A stretch of DNA of 27,226 nucleotides from NCBI GenBank assembly GCA_021160245.1, contig JAGHCW010000050.1, positions 1 to 27,226 of the forward strand, given 5' to 3'. The stretch comes from a bacterium (GTDB lineage Bacteria > B130-G9). Made by a program: the position numbers and the translations under genes. Under the pieces are notes generated by a model. The model was not told the DNA's origin. It was given only the letters and a program-made list of their open reading frames with translations, and did no database searches. How positions within the stretch are numbered: position 1 is the stretch's first letter; every line of letters starts with the position of its first letter. Below are positions 16,401 to 22,709 of the stretch, piece after piece.

Positions 16401-17013
16401 CGCAGAATATCGCCCCGCCTCCCCAACCATATAAGCAGGTCTCGTTATGCGTGAAAGTGCTGTCATGTATGTTCAGCGAGGAATGTTTGCTGTAGATGCC
16501 AGCTCCGCTGCCCTCGGTGTCAAACATATACTGCGTGCCCGCTGAGCGGTTCCGGGTGATCCAGCATTCGGCAATCTCGAGCTTTGCCTCGTCGCAATAG
16601 ATGCCTCCACCGTGGCTATGTCGCCCGCTCCTGACCTGAAGCCCCTCAAGCCTCGATTGAGAAACATGCAAGAACTCGAAGACCCGCTGGCTGTCATCGC
16701 CCCACACAAGCGTGCTCTCCATGCTCGCACCCAGTATCGCATCATAGCTCTTAGGACGAATAGGGAAGACCTCGCCCAGGTTCGCATCATAAGTCCCTGC
16801 CGCGACGTGGATAATGACCGGGTCAGCAGCAGTCCCGGTTGTGTAATCGAGCGCGAACGTGATCGTCTGCCAGGGATCATCTGCGCTTGTGCCGCTGTTG
16901 TAGTTGTCCCCATTCTCATCTACAAAGTAGTGCTGCTCTGCGAACGCCGGGGCGATTAGCAATGCCCAGAGAGATACGCATAGCAGAATTAGGCCAAGAA
17001 GATGTTGCTTCAT
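13408..17013 (-). CDS. Secreted right-handed beta-helix repeat protein with two C-terminal beta domains
   Basis: This 1201-residue exported protein has a signal peptide at 1-25 (MKQH..., hydrophobic core, cleavage after PAFA). Residues 27-60 (YFVDENGDNYNSGTSADDPW then QTITFAL) are the DUF1565-type entry of parallel beta-helix proteins. Residues about 95-950 are dozens of rungs with the pattern GGGI.C....P.I.NC.I..N, that is, a pectate-lyase-like solenoid. A block at about 155-347 is repeated at about 443-635. Residues 966-1068 and 1069-1170 are two copies of one beta-rich domain starting PVLSDG, containing FTYxVHY, V.IDG, NGTY and F.FYxED. No PEP-CTERM, LPXTG or clear type-IX sorting tail is visible. 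It may be an extracellular or cell-surface carbohydrate-binding or degrading protein; no catalytic residues can be assigned. A possible sigma-54 promoter lies about 83 nt upstream. Confidence 0.88.
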   Translation of the reverse strand: MKQHLLGLILLCVSLWALLIAPAFAEQHYFVDENGDNYNSGTSADDPWQTITFALDYTTGTAADPVIIHVAAGTYDANLGEVFPIRPKSYDAILGASMESTLVWGDDSQRVFEFLHVSQSRLEGLQVRSGRHSHGGGIYCDEAKLEIAECWITRNRSAGTQYMFDTEGSGAGIYSKHSSLNIHDSTFTHNETCLYGWGGGAIFCGWDAETIIDNCVITDNKGRRGGGICLHESPASITNCRIENNESYKYGGGVWCFSFDGYSPLIENCKIDSNEAREAGGGLCVWEAGCPTVIDTSISGNVITNGSQVWSAGGVYIGHGSSPKIIDCVVENNSNAVKGGGIYIADNCSPTIRGTTVRGNVALRNAAAGGGIAIGDNSSPTIEDCIIEGNKSKSGGGIRIYDDCSPIVRDCTIENNEASRFGGGISCSASDALISDCTIINNTCTAYQYGGDEPNGAGAGICCVRSSPVIEDCYFAHNETAWAGWGGGAICCLIDSSPTIENCTMEHNKGRRGGAVACFDQCSPFIRNCSMDDNYAFKFAGGVFLMTNSDAHIEDCSMDNNEAEECGGGLTVFRHSSPTVINTSISGNKLLDDPNSCFYGAGVYQNSGYSVFENCQIERNTGANSGGGVCAFSGSLTLTGTRIGSNVADTSGQDGIKGGGIYCSSSCEMLIEDCEIVDNFSHQGGAMSFTSSSIIRGCVLSDNSALIRGGAVYCSGEFNPVFERCLIERNSAKEFGGGFYVKGPCEPAIVECTISGNSTDGYGGGIYCTGEAFAIGPDMLLEDCIIRDNEAKYGGAVLCHSQASPVIFNCLITGNQAPPSGMVGGICCSASSSPDMLSCTIESNWDKGVFADAGSFPELSECILWGNDDDLWNVACSQIRHCDIEDADCEGFGGNFSANPLFVANYYLCQRAAGQGINSPCVNAGSDTAANLGLDELTTRTDGVCDRGIADVGYHYTEGTDYENRAPVLSDGCVRPGNGTLQTLFTYSVHYFDREGHPPSLLRVHIDGSGGRQMMLKDGDAANGTYIYQMGLPVGEHTFHFYCEDGCGESDREPEEGELHGPNVSASSLPVLSDGGVDPICGKIETVFTYTVHYYHPDGLVPTVKQVFIDDKAGQNMVLQSGTPDNGTYVFQTRLWWMSHIFYFYFEDAFGGWACDPKSGRHDGPYVRPDPVFTSHKSRPGPRGPEGTLVFPGNDALPYAP

Positions 17014-17095
17014 AGTCCCATGCCCCGCCTTTTGTCGTTATCATTTCACATTCTAAGACGGACTGCCAAAAGGGCAAGTCACCGCTCAAATATAA

Positions 17096-17112
17096 AGCAC
17101 AAAACGTGCCAG
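17096..17112 (-). promoter_or_regulatory. Possible sigma-54 (-24/-12) promoter of the beta-helix gene
   Basis: The minus strand reads CTGGCACGTTTTGTGCT. The -24 part TGGCACG is a full match to consensus. The GG and GC pairs are separated by exactly 10 nt, and the -12 part differs from TTGCW by one base (GTGCT). It lies about 83 nt before the ATG at 17013. A 7-base match alone could arise by chance in a window of this size. Confidence 0.35.
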
Positions 17113-17209
17113 ACCATAGAATACTCATGCGGAGTGCGCGCATCTGCGGCTCTAGAACGGTAATGCGGTTTTCTAAGTCCGGATTAGGGGCGGTTCATCA
17201 GTATCCGTA

Positions 17210-17347
17210 GTGGATCAATTTAGAGCCACCCCGTCTGGAAATGGAGGCCACTCGTGGTTCCTATTAGCCTTCTATAGGCCGATTCGCTGGATGGATCAAT
17301 TTAGAGCCACCCCATACCACCGCACGGGTGGTCACGAATTGATCCAC
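17210..17347. repeat. Insertion-sequence-end-like repeats
   Basis: TGGATCAATTTAGAGCCACC followed by CC occurs twice in direct orientation (17211-17232 and 17292-17313, 81 bp apart). A shortened inverted copy, AATTGATCCAC, lies at 17337-17347. Multiple end repeats of this sort are typical of some insertion sequences, for example the IS21 family. No transposase is present, so this is probably an IS relic or a solo end. Confidence 0.55.
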
Positions 17348-17359
17348 ACATTATTCGGG

Positions 17360-17455
17360 AGGCTGTCTAAAATAAGCTACACTTTCCGTTTTGTAGGAGA
17401 GGGATTTGTCCCCGCTCATCTATATATTTGGGCAGATATGAGACCTGCCCCTACA
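17360..17455 (-). repeat. MITE-like element, copy 3 (truncated)
   Basis: It begins AGGCTGTCTAAAATAAG and carries the core in reverse orientation to copies 1 and 2 (ATCTATATATTTGGGCAG, then ACCTGCCCCTACA). The second terminal repeat is not found, so the copy is truncated or diverged. It lies between the IS-end repeats and the CapD-like gene. Within 17014-17564 nothing else is recognised apart from this, the IS-end repeats and the possible promoter at 17096. Confidence 0.65.
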
Positions 17456-17564
17456 TCTTGTCCGCCCAAGATATTGCCCGCCAGCTAAAGCGACACCGAT
17501 GATCTTCCGATACACTAGGTGGTGATCACTGTAAAGTTGTCTCTAATCGAGTAGGGGAGTCGGA

Positions 17565-19496
17565 ATGAAGCCCAAATCCGCATTGAGACCTGTCGTCAAG
17601 CTTTTCTCCGATCTATTCCTCGCCGCCGCCAGTTTCACGGCGGCAATGGTGCTTATAGTTCCTGATCCGAGCGTGCCAATTATCTCAAGCCAGTTCTTCC
17701 CCCTTCTGGCGGGTGCGCTACTTGTCAGGCTGCTCATCTTCGTGGCTTTCGGTGTTCCCAGACAGCGCTGGAGCGTATTTACGCTGCGCGATGTCGAGCG
17801 ACTCGCCAACACAGTGATGTTCAGTTCGCTTCTTTTTTACTCGTCATATTTCGCGGTCTCAAAGGACATCTTCGCGCTGAAATTGGGCGTTGTTGACACC
17901 CTAATGCTCGTAAGCATCCTCTCGCTGGTGCGGCATACAGTGTCGGCGATGAGCAGGAGACGCGCCAAGCAGAGCACTACCACGCCGACGTTGATCGTGG
18001 GCGCCGGTGAGGCGGGCGAGATGGTCTTAGAGGAGCTCATCAAGCATCCTGATCTCGGGCTCAAAATGGTCGGCTTCGTCGATGATGACTGGGACAAGAC
18101 CGGCATGAGGGTTAAGGGCATGCCAATCCTCGGCGATCGGCATTCTATTCCGGAGATAATCGAGCGAGAGAAAATCGGCCATATTATTATAGCCATCCCC
18201 TCCACATCAGGCGATCGGATACGAGGCATCGTTGACAATTGCCGCGGCTTTGACGTGGATATCCGCATTGTGCCCGCGCTAAAGGAGATAATCGACGGAA
18301 CGGTGGAGCTTCAGCAGATACGCCCTGTCCGCGTGGAGGACCTACTGCATCGGAAGCCCGTTGAGATAGACCAGTCCTCCGTCAAAAGAAGATTCTACTG
18401 CAAGAGGGTGCTCATAACCGGCGCCGGCGGCTCGATTGGCTCGGAACTCGCCCGTCAGATAGGCGCTTATGGTCCGGAGAAGATATTATTACTAGATATC
18501 GATGAGACTGCCGTCTTCAATATCCATCGAGAGCTCCAAGACCGTCGCCTAACTTGCTCGCTCTGCCCTATCGTCGAGGACGTAGGGAATACGGCCGCGA
18601 TAAAGGCCATCTTCTCCCATCAAAGACCCGACATCGTATTTCATGCCGCAGCTCACAAGCACGCGCCTCTAATGGAGACCAACTTCAGACGCGCCATACG
18701 CAACAATGTCTTTGGCACGCTGAACATGCTGCGGGAGTCTAGAAAGTCCGGTGTGGACAGTTTCGTGCTTATATCAAGCGACAAAGTAGTGGACCCCGTG
18801 AACTTCATGGGCGCCTCAAAAAAGCTCTGCGAGATATTGACCCGGCGTTATGGGAAGGGGCAGAAGGGGCGGTTTGTCTCGGTGCGCTTTGGTAACGTTC
18901 TGGGGAGCCAGGGGAGTGTCGTCCCAATCTTCGAGGAGCAGATAAGAAATGGTGGCCCTGTGACCGTTACGCATCCTGAGGCGAGGCGGTATTTTATGAC
19001 AATCCACGAGGCTGTTCAGCTGATTACACAATCCACGGTTCTTGCTCGAAACGGTGAGGTCTTGGTGCTCGATATGGGCGAACCGGTCAAGATACGGGAC
19101 TTGGCGCAGGACCTTATCCGGCTCCGCTCAATCCCGAGGCACAAGGAGGTTCGCATCAGGTTCACTGGCCTTAGACAGGGCGAGAAAGTAACGGAGACGC
19201 TCTGGACCAAGGATGAATCAGTCCGTCCGACGATTCACGAGAAGATCAACGTCGCCTTCAATGAAACGGAGCCAGAGCTAGAGCTCGACTCGATACTAGA
19301 CAGGCTGTGGTGGGCGGCGCATTGGGGCAGTCGGGATGAGATGATCAAGATAATCAGAGAGGCAATCCCCGAATTCAATCCGTCGGATGGCTCGGAGAGT
19401 CGAATGGAAGAGATGACAGCGCCTCTATCGAATAATGTTGAGGAGCCGACTTACGCGCAGCCGCTCGTTAATATGGGTTATGTTGAACCAAATTAG
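17565..19496 (+). CDS. Membrane-bound UDP-sugar 4,6-dehydratase/epimerase (CapD/WbpM-like)
   Basis: This 643-residue protein has four N-terminal membrane helices (about 10-120), a first Rossmann-like domain (TLIVGAGEAGEMVLEEL, about 142-158) and a catalytic SDR domain starting VLITGAGGSIGSEL (about 281-294, TGxxGxxG for NAD). The active-site part SSDKVVDPVNFMGASKK has Met in place of the usual SDR Tyr (MxxxK), as in WbpM and FlaA1-type dehydratases. Such enzymes act on UDP-GlcNAc-type sugars at the membrane to make precursors of O-antigen or capsule. GGGGAG lies just upstream of the ATG. The C-terminus runs about 40 residues past the usual end at AIPEFNPS. This tail is encoded antisense to lepB, with a 72-bp overlap. 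It fits functionally with wecB and the ligase 10 kb to the left. Confidence 0.93.
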   Translation: MKPKSALRPVVKLFSDLFLAAASFTAAMVLIVPDPSVPIISSQFFPLLAGALLVRLLIFVAFGVPRQRWSVFTLRDVERLANTVMFSSLLFYSSYFAVSKDIFALKLGVVDTLMLVSILSLVRHTVSAMSRRRAKQSTTTPTLIVGAGEAGEMVLEELIKHPDLGLKMVGFVDDDWDKTGMRVKGMPILGDRHSIPEIIEREKIGHIIIAIPSTSGDRIRGIVDNCRGFDVDIRIVPALKEIIDGTVELQQIRPVRVEDLLHRKPVEIDQSSVKRRFYCKRVLITGAGGSIGSELARQIGAYGPEKILLLDIDETAVFNIHRELQDRRLTCSLCPIVEDVGNTAAIKAIFSHQRPDIVFHAAAHKHAPLMETNFRRAIRNNVFGTLNMLRESRKSGVDSFVLISSDKVVDPVNFMGASKKLCEILTRRYGKGQKGRFVSVRFGNVLGSQGSVVPIFEEQIRNGGPVTVTHPEARRYFMTIHEAVQLITQSTVLARNGEVLVLDMGEPVKIRDLAQDLIRLRSIPRHKEVRIRFTGLRQGEKVTETLWTKDESVRPTIHEKINVAFNETEPELELDSILDRLWWAAHWGSRDEMIKIIREAIPEFNPSDGSESRMEEMTAPLSNNVEEPTYAQPLVNMGYVEPN

Positions 19497-20162
19497 CTCG
19501 GGCAATGAATGAGGCTTCTGGGATTCGCTCTTTCCCTCAAAGAATGCCTCGAACGGGGACCATGAATAGTAGATCATGAACGCCTTGCCTTTGAGCAGCT
19601 TTTCATCAAGCGTGCCCCAATATCTGGAGTCCAGGCTATTGTCGCGGTTGTCGCCCATCATGAAGTAGCAATTGTCCGGGACATCGATTGGACCGAAAAA
19701 GTCCCTTTTATCTCGTTGCCTGGGAATCACCCAGGGACTTAGATGTTGCTCCCAATCGTAAACCGCTTCCTCGCCATTTATGGAAAGTCGTTTGGCTACT
19801 TGCTCTATTTTATCCCCAGGCAGACCAACCATCCGCTTGATATAGTCCAATTTCATATTGGTGGGATTCTTGAAAACCGGGATGTCGAACCGCTCTGGAG
19901 CGCGAACCGGGAGTATCTTGGCAAGTGGGCCCAGTCCGTCCGTCTCATAGATCATCCGATTCACCAAGATGTGATCACCTCGCAGAAGGGTGCTCTCCAT
20001 CGAGCCGGTGGGTATCTTAAACGCCTGAACAACGAATGTTCTGAGAAAAAAGGCAAGGAGTATCGCTATCGCCATAACCTCGACGTATTCTATCAATCGC
20101 TTGGCCACTGGTCCCATCAATTCGCCCCGGGTAATGACTTTGGCGCCTTTGTCTTTTCTCAA
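19425..20162 (-). CDS. lepB: Signal peptidase I
   Basis: This 245-residue S26-family protease cleaves signal peptides at the outer face of the inner membrane. One N-terminal membrane helix (about 24-42) is followed by box B IPTGSMESTLLRGD with catalytic Ser54, box D DYIKRMVGLPGDKIE with catalytic Lys109, and box E MGDNRDNSLDSRYWG. It ends NERLRVSRLLNIIR, close to the normal family C-terminus, so the end is real even though it overlaps the convergent sugar-dehydratase gene by 72 bp. The start TTG at 20162 has AAGGGA upstream; ATG at 20117 is a weaker alternative. It lies 105 bp downstream of mtaB on the same strand. It would process the secreted proteins of this window. Confidence 0.95.
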   Translation of the reverse strand: MRKDKGAKVITRGELMGPVAKRLIEYVEVMAIAILLAFFLRTFVVQAFKIPTGSMESTLLRGDHILVNRMIYETDGLGPLAKILPVRAPERFDIPVFKNPTNMKLDYIKRMVGLPGDKIEQVAKRLSINGEEAVYDWEQHLSPWVIPRQRDKRDFFGPIDVPDNCYFMMGDNRDNSLDSRYWGTLDEKLLKGKAFMIYYSWSPFEAFFEGKSESQKPHSLPELIWFNITHINERLRVSRLLNIIR

Positions 20163-20267
20163 ATCATGGTCCCTTCATTTGGAGAACCGCATCGGTCATA
20201 GTTCATCGAATAGCCGCCAGCAATGCTAGAGGCTCAAAAGAGAAACACCCGATCTGCAATAATAGTT

Positions 20268-21599
20268 TCAATATGGCACTGATGTCCGCTCGCCCATTGC
20301 CAGCTCACCTGAGAATGAGGTCAGTTCAACGTCGATGATCTGCCCTGCAAACAACGCGTCCGCATCGACAAGGACATTGATGTAATTGTCCGAAAGCGAG
20401 AGACGACGGCCTGATTTTTCGTCAATCTTCTTCAACACAAGCACATCGAGCTTGGAGCCGACTTCAGAGGTGCAAAAAGCATGCCGCTTTGCGCTGCTAA
20501 TGCCTCTGAGTATCTTGCTGCGGCTCTTGATCTCCTCACTCGGAATCAGATCGCTGCTCCGGTATTTCTCGGCCGCCGGAGTGCCCGGACGAGTCGAATA
20601 CGAGAAAACGTGCAGATACGAAAGGTCGAGGTCTTGGATGAACTCAGATGTTAGCTCAAACTCACGACTAAACTCCGCGGGGAAGCCGACGATCACATCC
20701 GCTCCGATGCAGATGCCGGCGCGTCCTCTCTTAAGCCGCTTAATCAGGGCGGAGTAATCGGCTGTTGTATAGTCGCGATTCATGGCGCAGAGCACGGAAT
20801 CGCAGCCGCTTTGAAGCGGAATATGCAGATGCCGACATATCCGCGTTTCCGAGACGATAGCCTCAATCAACTCGTCGGTGAACTCCCTCGGCTCGATTGA
20901 ACTGAGCCGAACCCGCCTGACGCCGGTCTCATCGAGCATCCGTCGAAGCAAAGCGGCAAGGCTGAGCGCCTCGTTCAAGTCGCTTCCATAAGTCCCAAGG
21001 TGTGTGCCACATAGCACGATCTCTTGATAGCCCGCCTCAACCAGCCTCTGAACCTGCTCGATCACCCAATCCGGCTTCATACTCCGGTTAGGGCCTCTTG
21101 CTCTCGGAATTATGCAGTAAGCGCACTGGGAATCGCATCCCTCTTGGACCTTCACAAACGCCCTTGAATAGTCGAAGAACCGATCGATCATCGGCTCGTT
21201 GCCCGTGGAGTGTTGCTGATGTGGCGAGATTGACGAGACAACATCCCTGTCATTGCCGAGGCCTTTCAGGATTGCGGCAATGTCCATCTTATCCCTGTTG
21301 CCCAAAATGAGAGTAACGCCCGGAATCGAGGCGTACGTCTCACCTGCTACCTGGCAGCCGCAGCCCGCAACAACGATCGCGGCGCTTGCGTTCTTGCGCT
21401 GAGCCTTTCGGATAGCCGCCCTGCATCGGTGATCACCCTTGTGCGTCACGGTGCAGGTGTTGATGACGTATATGTCGGCTAGCTGATCAAAGCGAACGAC
21501 CTTGAAGCCGGCGTCTGCCAGCTGGCCGGCCATCTGGGCGCTCTCGAACTGGTTCAACTTGCAGCCCAGTGTGCAGAATGCAACAGATCTCGTATTCAA
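20268..21599 (-). CDS. mtaB: tRNA t6A37 methylthiotransferase MtaB
   Basis: This 443-residue radical-SAM enzyme of the MiaB/RimO family adds methylthio to t6A at tRNA position 37. The N-terminal UPF0004 domain has its three cluster cysteines (TLGCKLNQFES, NTCTVTHKGD, VAGCGCQV). The radical-SAM motif CDSQCAYC lies at about 155-162, with QEGCDSQCAYCIIPRARG as in MtaB (MiaB has a different following sequence). A C-terminal TRAM-like domain lies at about 375-440. In the third cysteine block a Cys (GCGC) replaces the usual aromatic or Ala of GC[YA]AQ, adding a cysteine next to the cluster ligand. The start is TTG at 21599 with only a weak ribosome binding site. Likely co-transcribed with lepB. Confidence 0.92.
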   Translation of the reverse strand: MNTRSVAFCTLGCKLNQFESAQMAGQLADAGFKVVRFDQLADIYVINTCTVTHKGDHRCRAAIRKAQRKNASAAIVVAGCGCQVAGETYASIPGVTLILGNRDKMDIAAILKGLGNDRDVVSSISPHQQHSTGNEPMIDRFFDYSRAFVKVQEGCDSQCAYCIIPRARGPNRSMKPDWVIEQVQRLVEAGYQEIVLCGTHLGTYGSDLNEALSLAALLRRMLDETGVRRVRLSSIEPREFTDELIEAIVSETRICRHLHIPLQSGCDSVLCAMNRDYTTADYSALIKRLKRGRAGICIGADVIVGFPAEFSREFELTSEFIQDLDLSYLHVFSYSTRPGTPAAEKYRSSDLIPSEEIKSRSKILRGISSAKRHAFCTSEVGSKLDVLVLKKIDEKSGRRLSLSDNYINVLVDADALFAGQIIDVELTSFSGELAMGERTSVPY

Positions 21600-21747
21600 A
21601 CTCTGTGTCCTAATTATGCGACGTTCAAAATAACAGGTTCCCGGTTTAATGCAAATGCGTCAAGACCGAAATCGCAAATATCACCTTGATCACTCCCGCT
21701 TCCACTCAACTGGGGTGTTCTTAGCGGCGGAAATCAGATTGGATCGG

Positions 21748-21780
21748 GTGTAGGACGGGCTTTCTGAGGCTGTCTCCGGC
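21748..21780 (+). repeat. Dispersed repeat (GTGTAGGACGGGCTTTC type), copy A
   Basis: GTGTAGGACGGGCTTTC is followed by a diverged GGCTGTC and CCGGC block. The same 17-mer occurs on the minus strand at 25371-25355 at the end of ispG, again followed by CTGTC and CCGGC. A 17-base identity is unlikely by chance here, so it is a small dispersed repeat. Confidence 0.6.
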
Positions 21781-21916
21781 GGGCGTGATCGCCGATCGGC
21801 AAGCTCCTTTGGATCCATAGGATCGGCGCTATTGAACTTAACAAGAAACCTGCGCATCCGATTTACTGGGACCAGGAATGGTCATCACGTCAAATAAGGC
21901 GAGATTCTGAGGCAAT

Positions 21917-21945
21917 TTGAGCATTTGTGGCAAAGTAGTTATATT
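21917..21945 (+). promoter_or_regulatory. Possible sigma-70 promoter
   Basis: TTGAGC (21917-21922), a 17-nt spacer, and TATATT (21940-21945; 5 of 6). It lies about 200 nt upstream of the 136-residue secreted-protein gene and would give a long 5' leader. The region is AT-rich, so a chance match is possible. Confidence 0.25.
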
Positions 21946-22152
21946 GAATAATAACTCATAAACATAATTGCTGAATAGATAAACGTAATTAAAGCTTTAC
22001 CTTTCCTATCGGAGCCCTAAACTCCCCGGATTAAATCAATTTCTATTCATGGATATATTCAAGACCGCGGAGAAAAGAGTGTCCGGGAGCACTTTAAGGA
22101 ATCTGATAATTAGAAACCAAACCAACATAATAAATGCAAAATAGAGGAGAAG

Positions 22153-22563
22153 ATGAGAAAATGTAACTTGAATTGGCATGTAGCCATCCTGGCAGTAATG
22201 CTGTTTGGCATACTCGGGACAACTCTGAGCGCCAACGCTCAATGCCTGAGCAACCCCGGCGTAACCGAAGTGAGCGCGTGGAACTACGAGTTCTCTGTAA
22301 CGGGATATCTTCCCAACATGCTGGACTACCCGAAGGTGTGGGTACGGGTACCTGGCTCCTTGCTCTGGAACTCGTACATGATGACGCTCTGGACACCGAT
22401 TAGCCCTGTCTATAAAGAGTTCTGGGTCGTTTTGGACTTCGAGCCGACCGGAGCCGGGACTTATGACTACAAGTTTGAAGCAAGCTGCGGCTGGCTACCT
22501 TCGACAGGAGAATGGCACTTGTCGGTTGACGAGGACGGGCACTGCGATTGGGGCTGCAACTAA
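22153..22563 (+). CDS. Small secreted single-domain protein, unknown function
   Basis: This 136-residue protein has a clear signal peptide (1-29, cleavage after SANA, before Q30). The mature part is a single beta-rich domain with four cysteines (C31, then ASCGW, GHCDW and GCN near the end), which suggests two disulfides outside the cytoplasm. The pattern YEFSV, KVWVRVPG, MMTLW, then GAGTYDYKFEASCG follows the same order as the two C-terminal repeats of the beta-helix protein (FTYSVHY, VHIDG, MMLKDG, GEHTFHFYCEDGCG). It may therefore be a stand-alone copy of that domain; this is judged by eye. GAGGAG lies 4-9 nt upstream of the ATG. A hairpin follows the stop, so it is probably transcribed alone. 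Confidence 0.7.
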   Translation: MRKCNLNWHVAILAVMLFGILGTTLSANAQCLSNPGVTEVSAWNYEFSVTGYLPNMLDYPKVWVRVPGSLLWNSYMMTLWTPISPVYKEFWVVLDFEPTGAGTYDYKFEASCGWLPSTGEWHLSVDEDGHCDWGCN

Positions 22564-22605
22564 GGTTGACTGACCGGCGCGGTTCCAGGCTGGCCGTCCC
22601 TGAGT

Positions 22606-22627
22606 AAGGCCCTCGCTCCCGGGCCTT
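22606..22627 (+). terminator. Hairpin after the small secreted-protein gene
   Basis: AAGGCCC, 8-nt loop, GGGCCTT: a perfect 7-bp GC-rich stem 43 bp after the stop. It is followed by TGAAATT rather than a clean T-run, so it is a weak or factor-assisted terminator. Confidence 0.45.
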
Positions 22628-22709
22628 TGAAATTACTTGACTTCGGATTCTCTATTTGGTTACAGCATTATACGTAACAGATAACCGGTTAACTTAAGGG
22701 AGGGGAGAA

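Larger units (their letters stand above)
21600..22152. other. Intergenic region between mtaB and the secreted-protein genes
   Basis: About 550 bp with no gene that I can support. It holds a repeat starting GTGTAGGACGGGCTTTC (21748), a small palindrome GCCGATCGGC (21791-21800), an AT-rich stretch (about 21930-22010) with a possible promoter, and GAGGAG just before the ATG at 22153. The long AT-rich leader may carry regulation of the secreted-protein genes, but no riboswitch is recognised. Confidence 0.5.

Noticed and set aside
15109-16551. Repetitive DNA in the beta-helix gene as a possible CRISPR or satellite array
   Set aside because: The repeats are protein-level rungs in one long open frame with variable length. 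There are no constant repeats with unique spacers.
22094-22396. A 100-codon minus-strand frame over the small secreted-protein gene
   Set aside because: It is antisense to a gene with a good signal peptide and ribosome binding site, and its composition (Ser/Arg-rich) is typical of a shadow frame.
22153-22563. The 136-residue secreted protein as a lipoprotein
   Set aside because: The residues before Cys31 (ANAQ) do not form a lipobox; a signal peptidase I site after SANA fits better.
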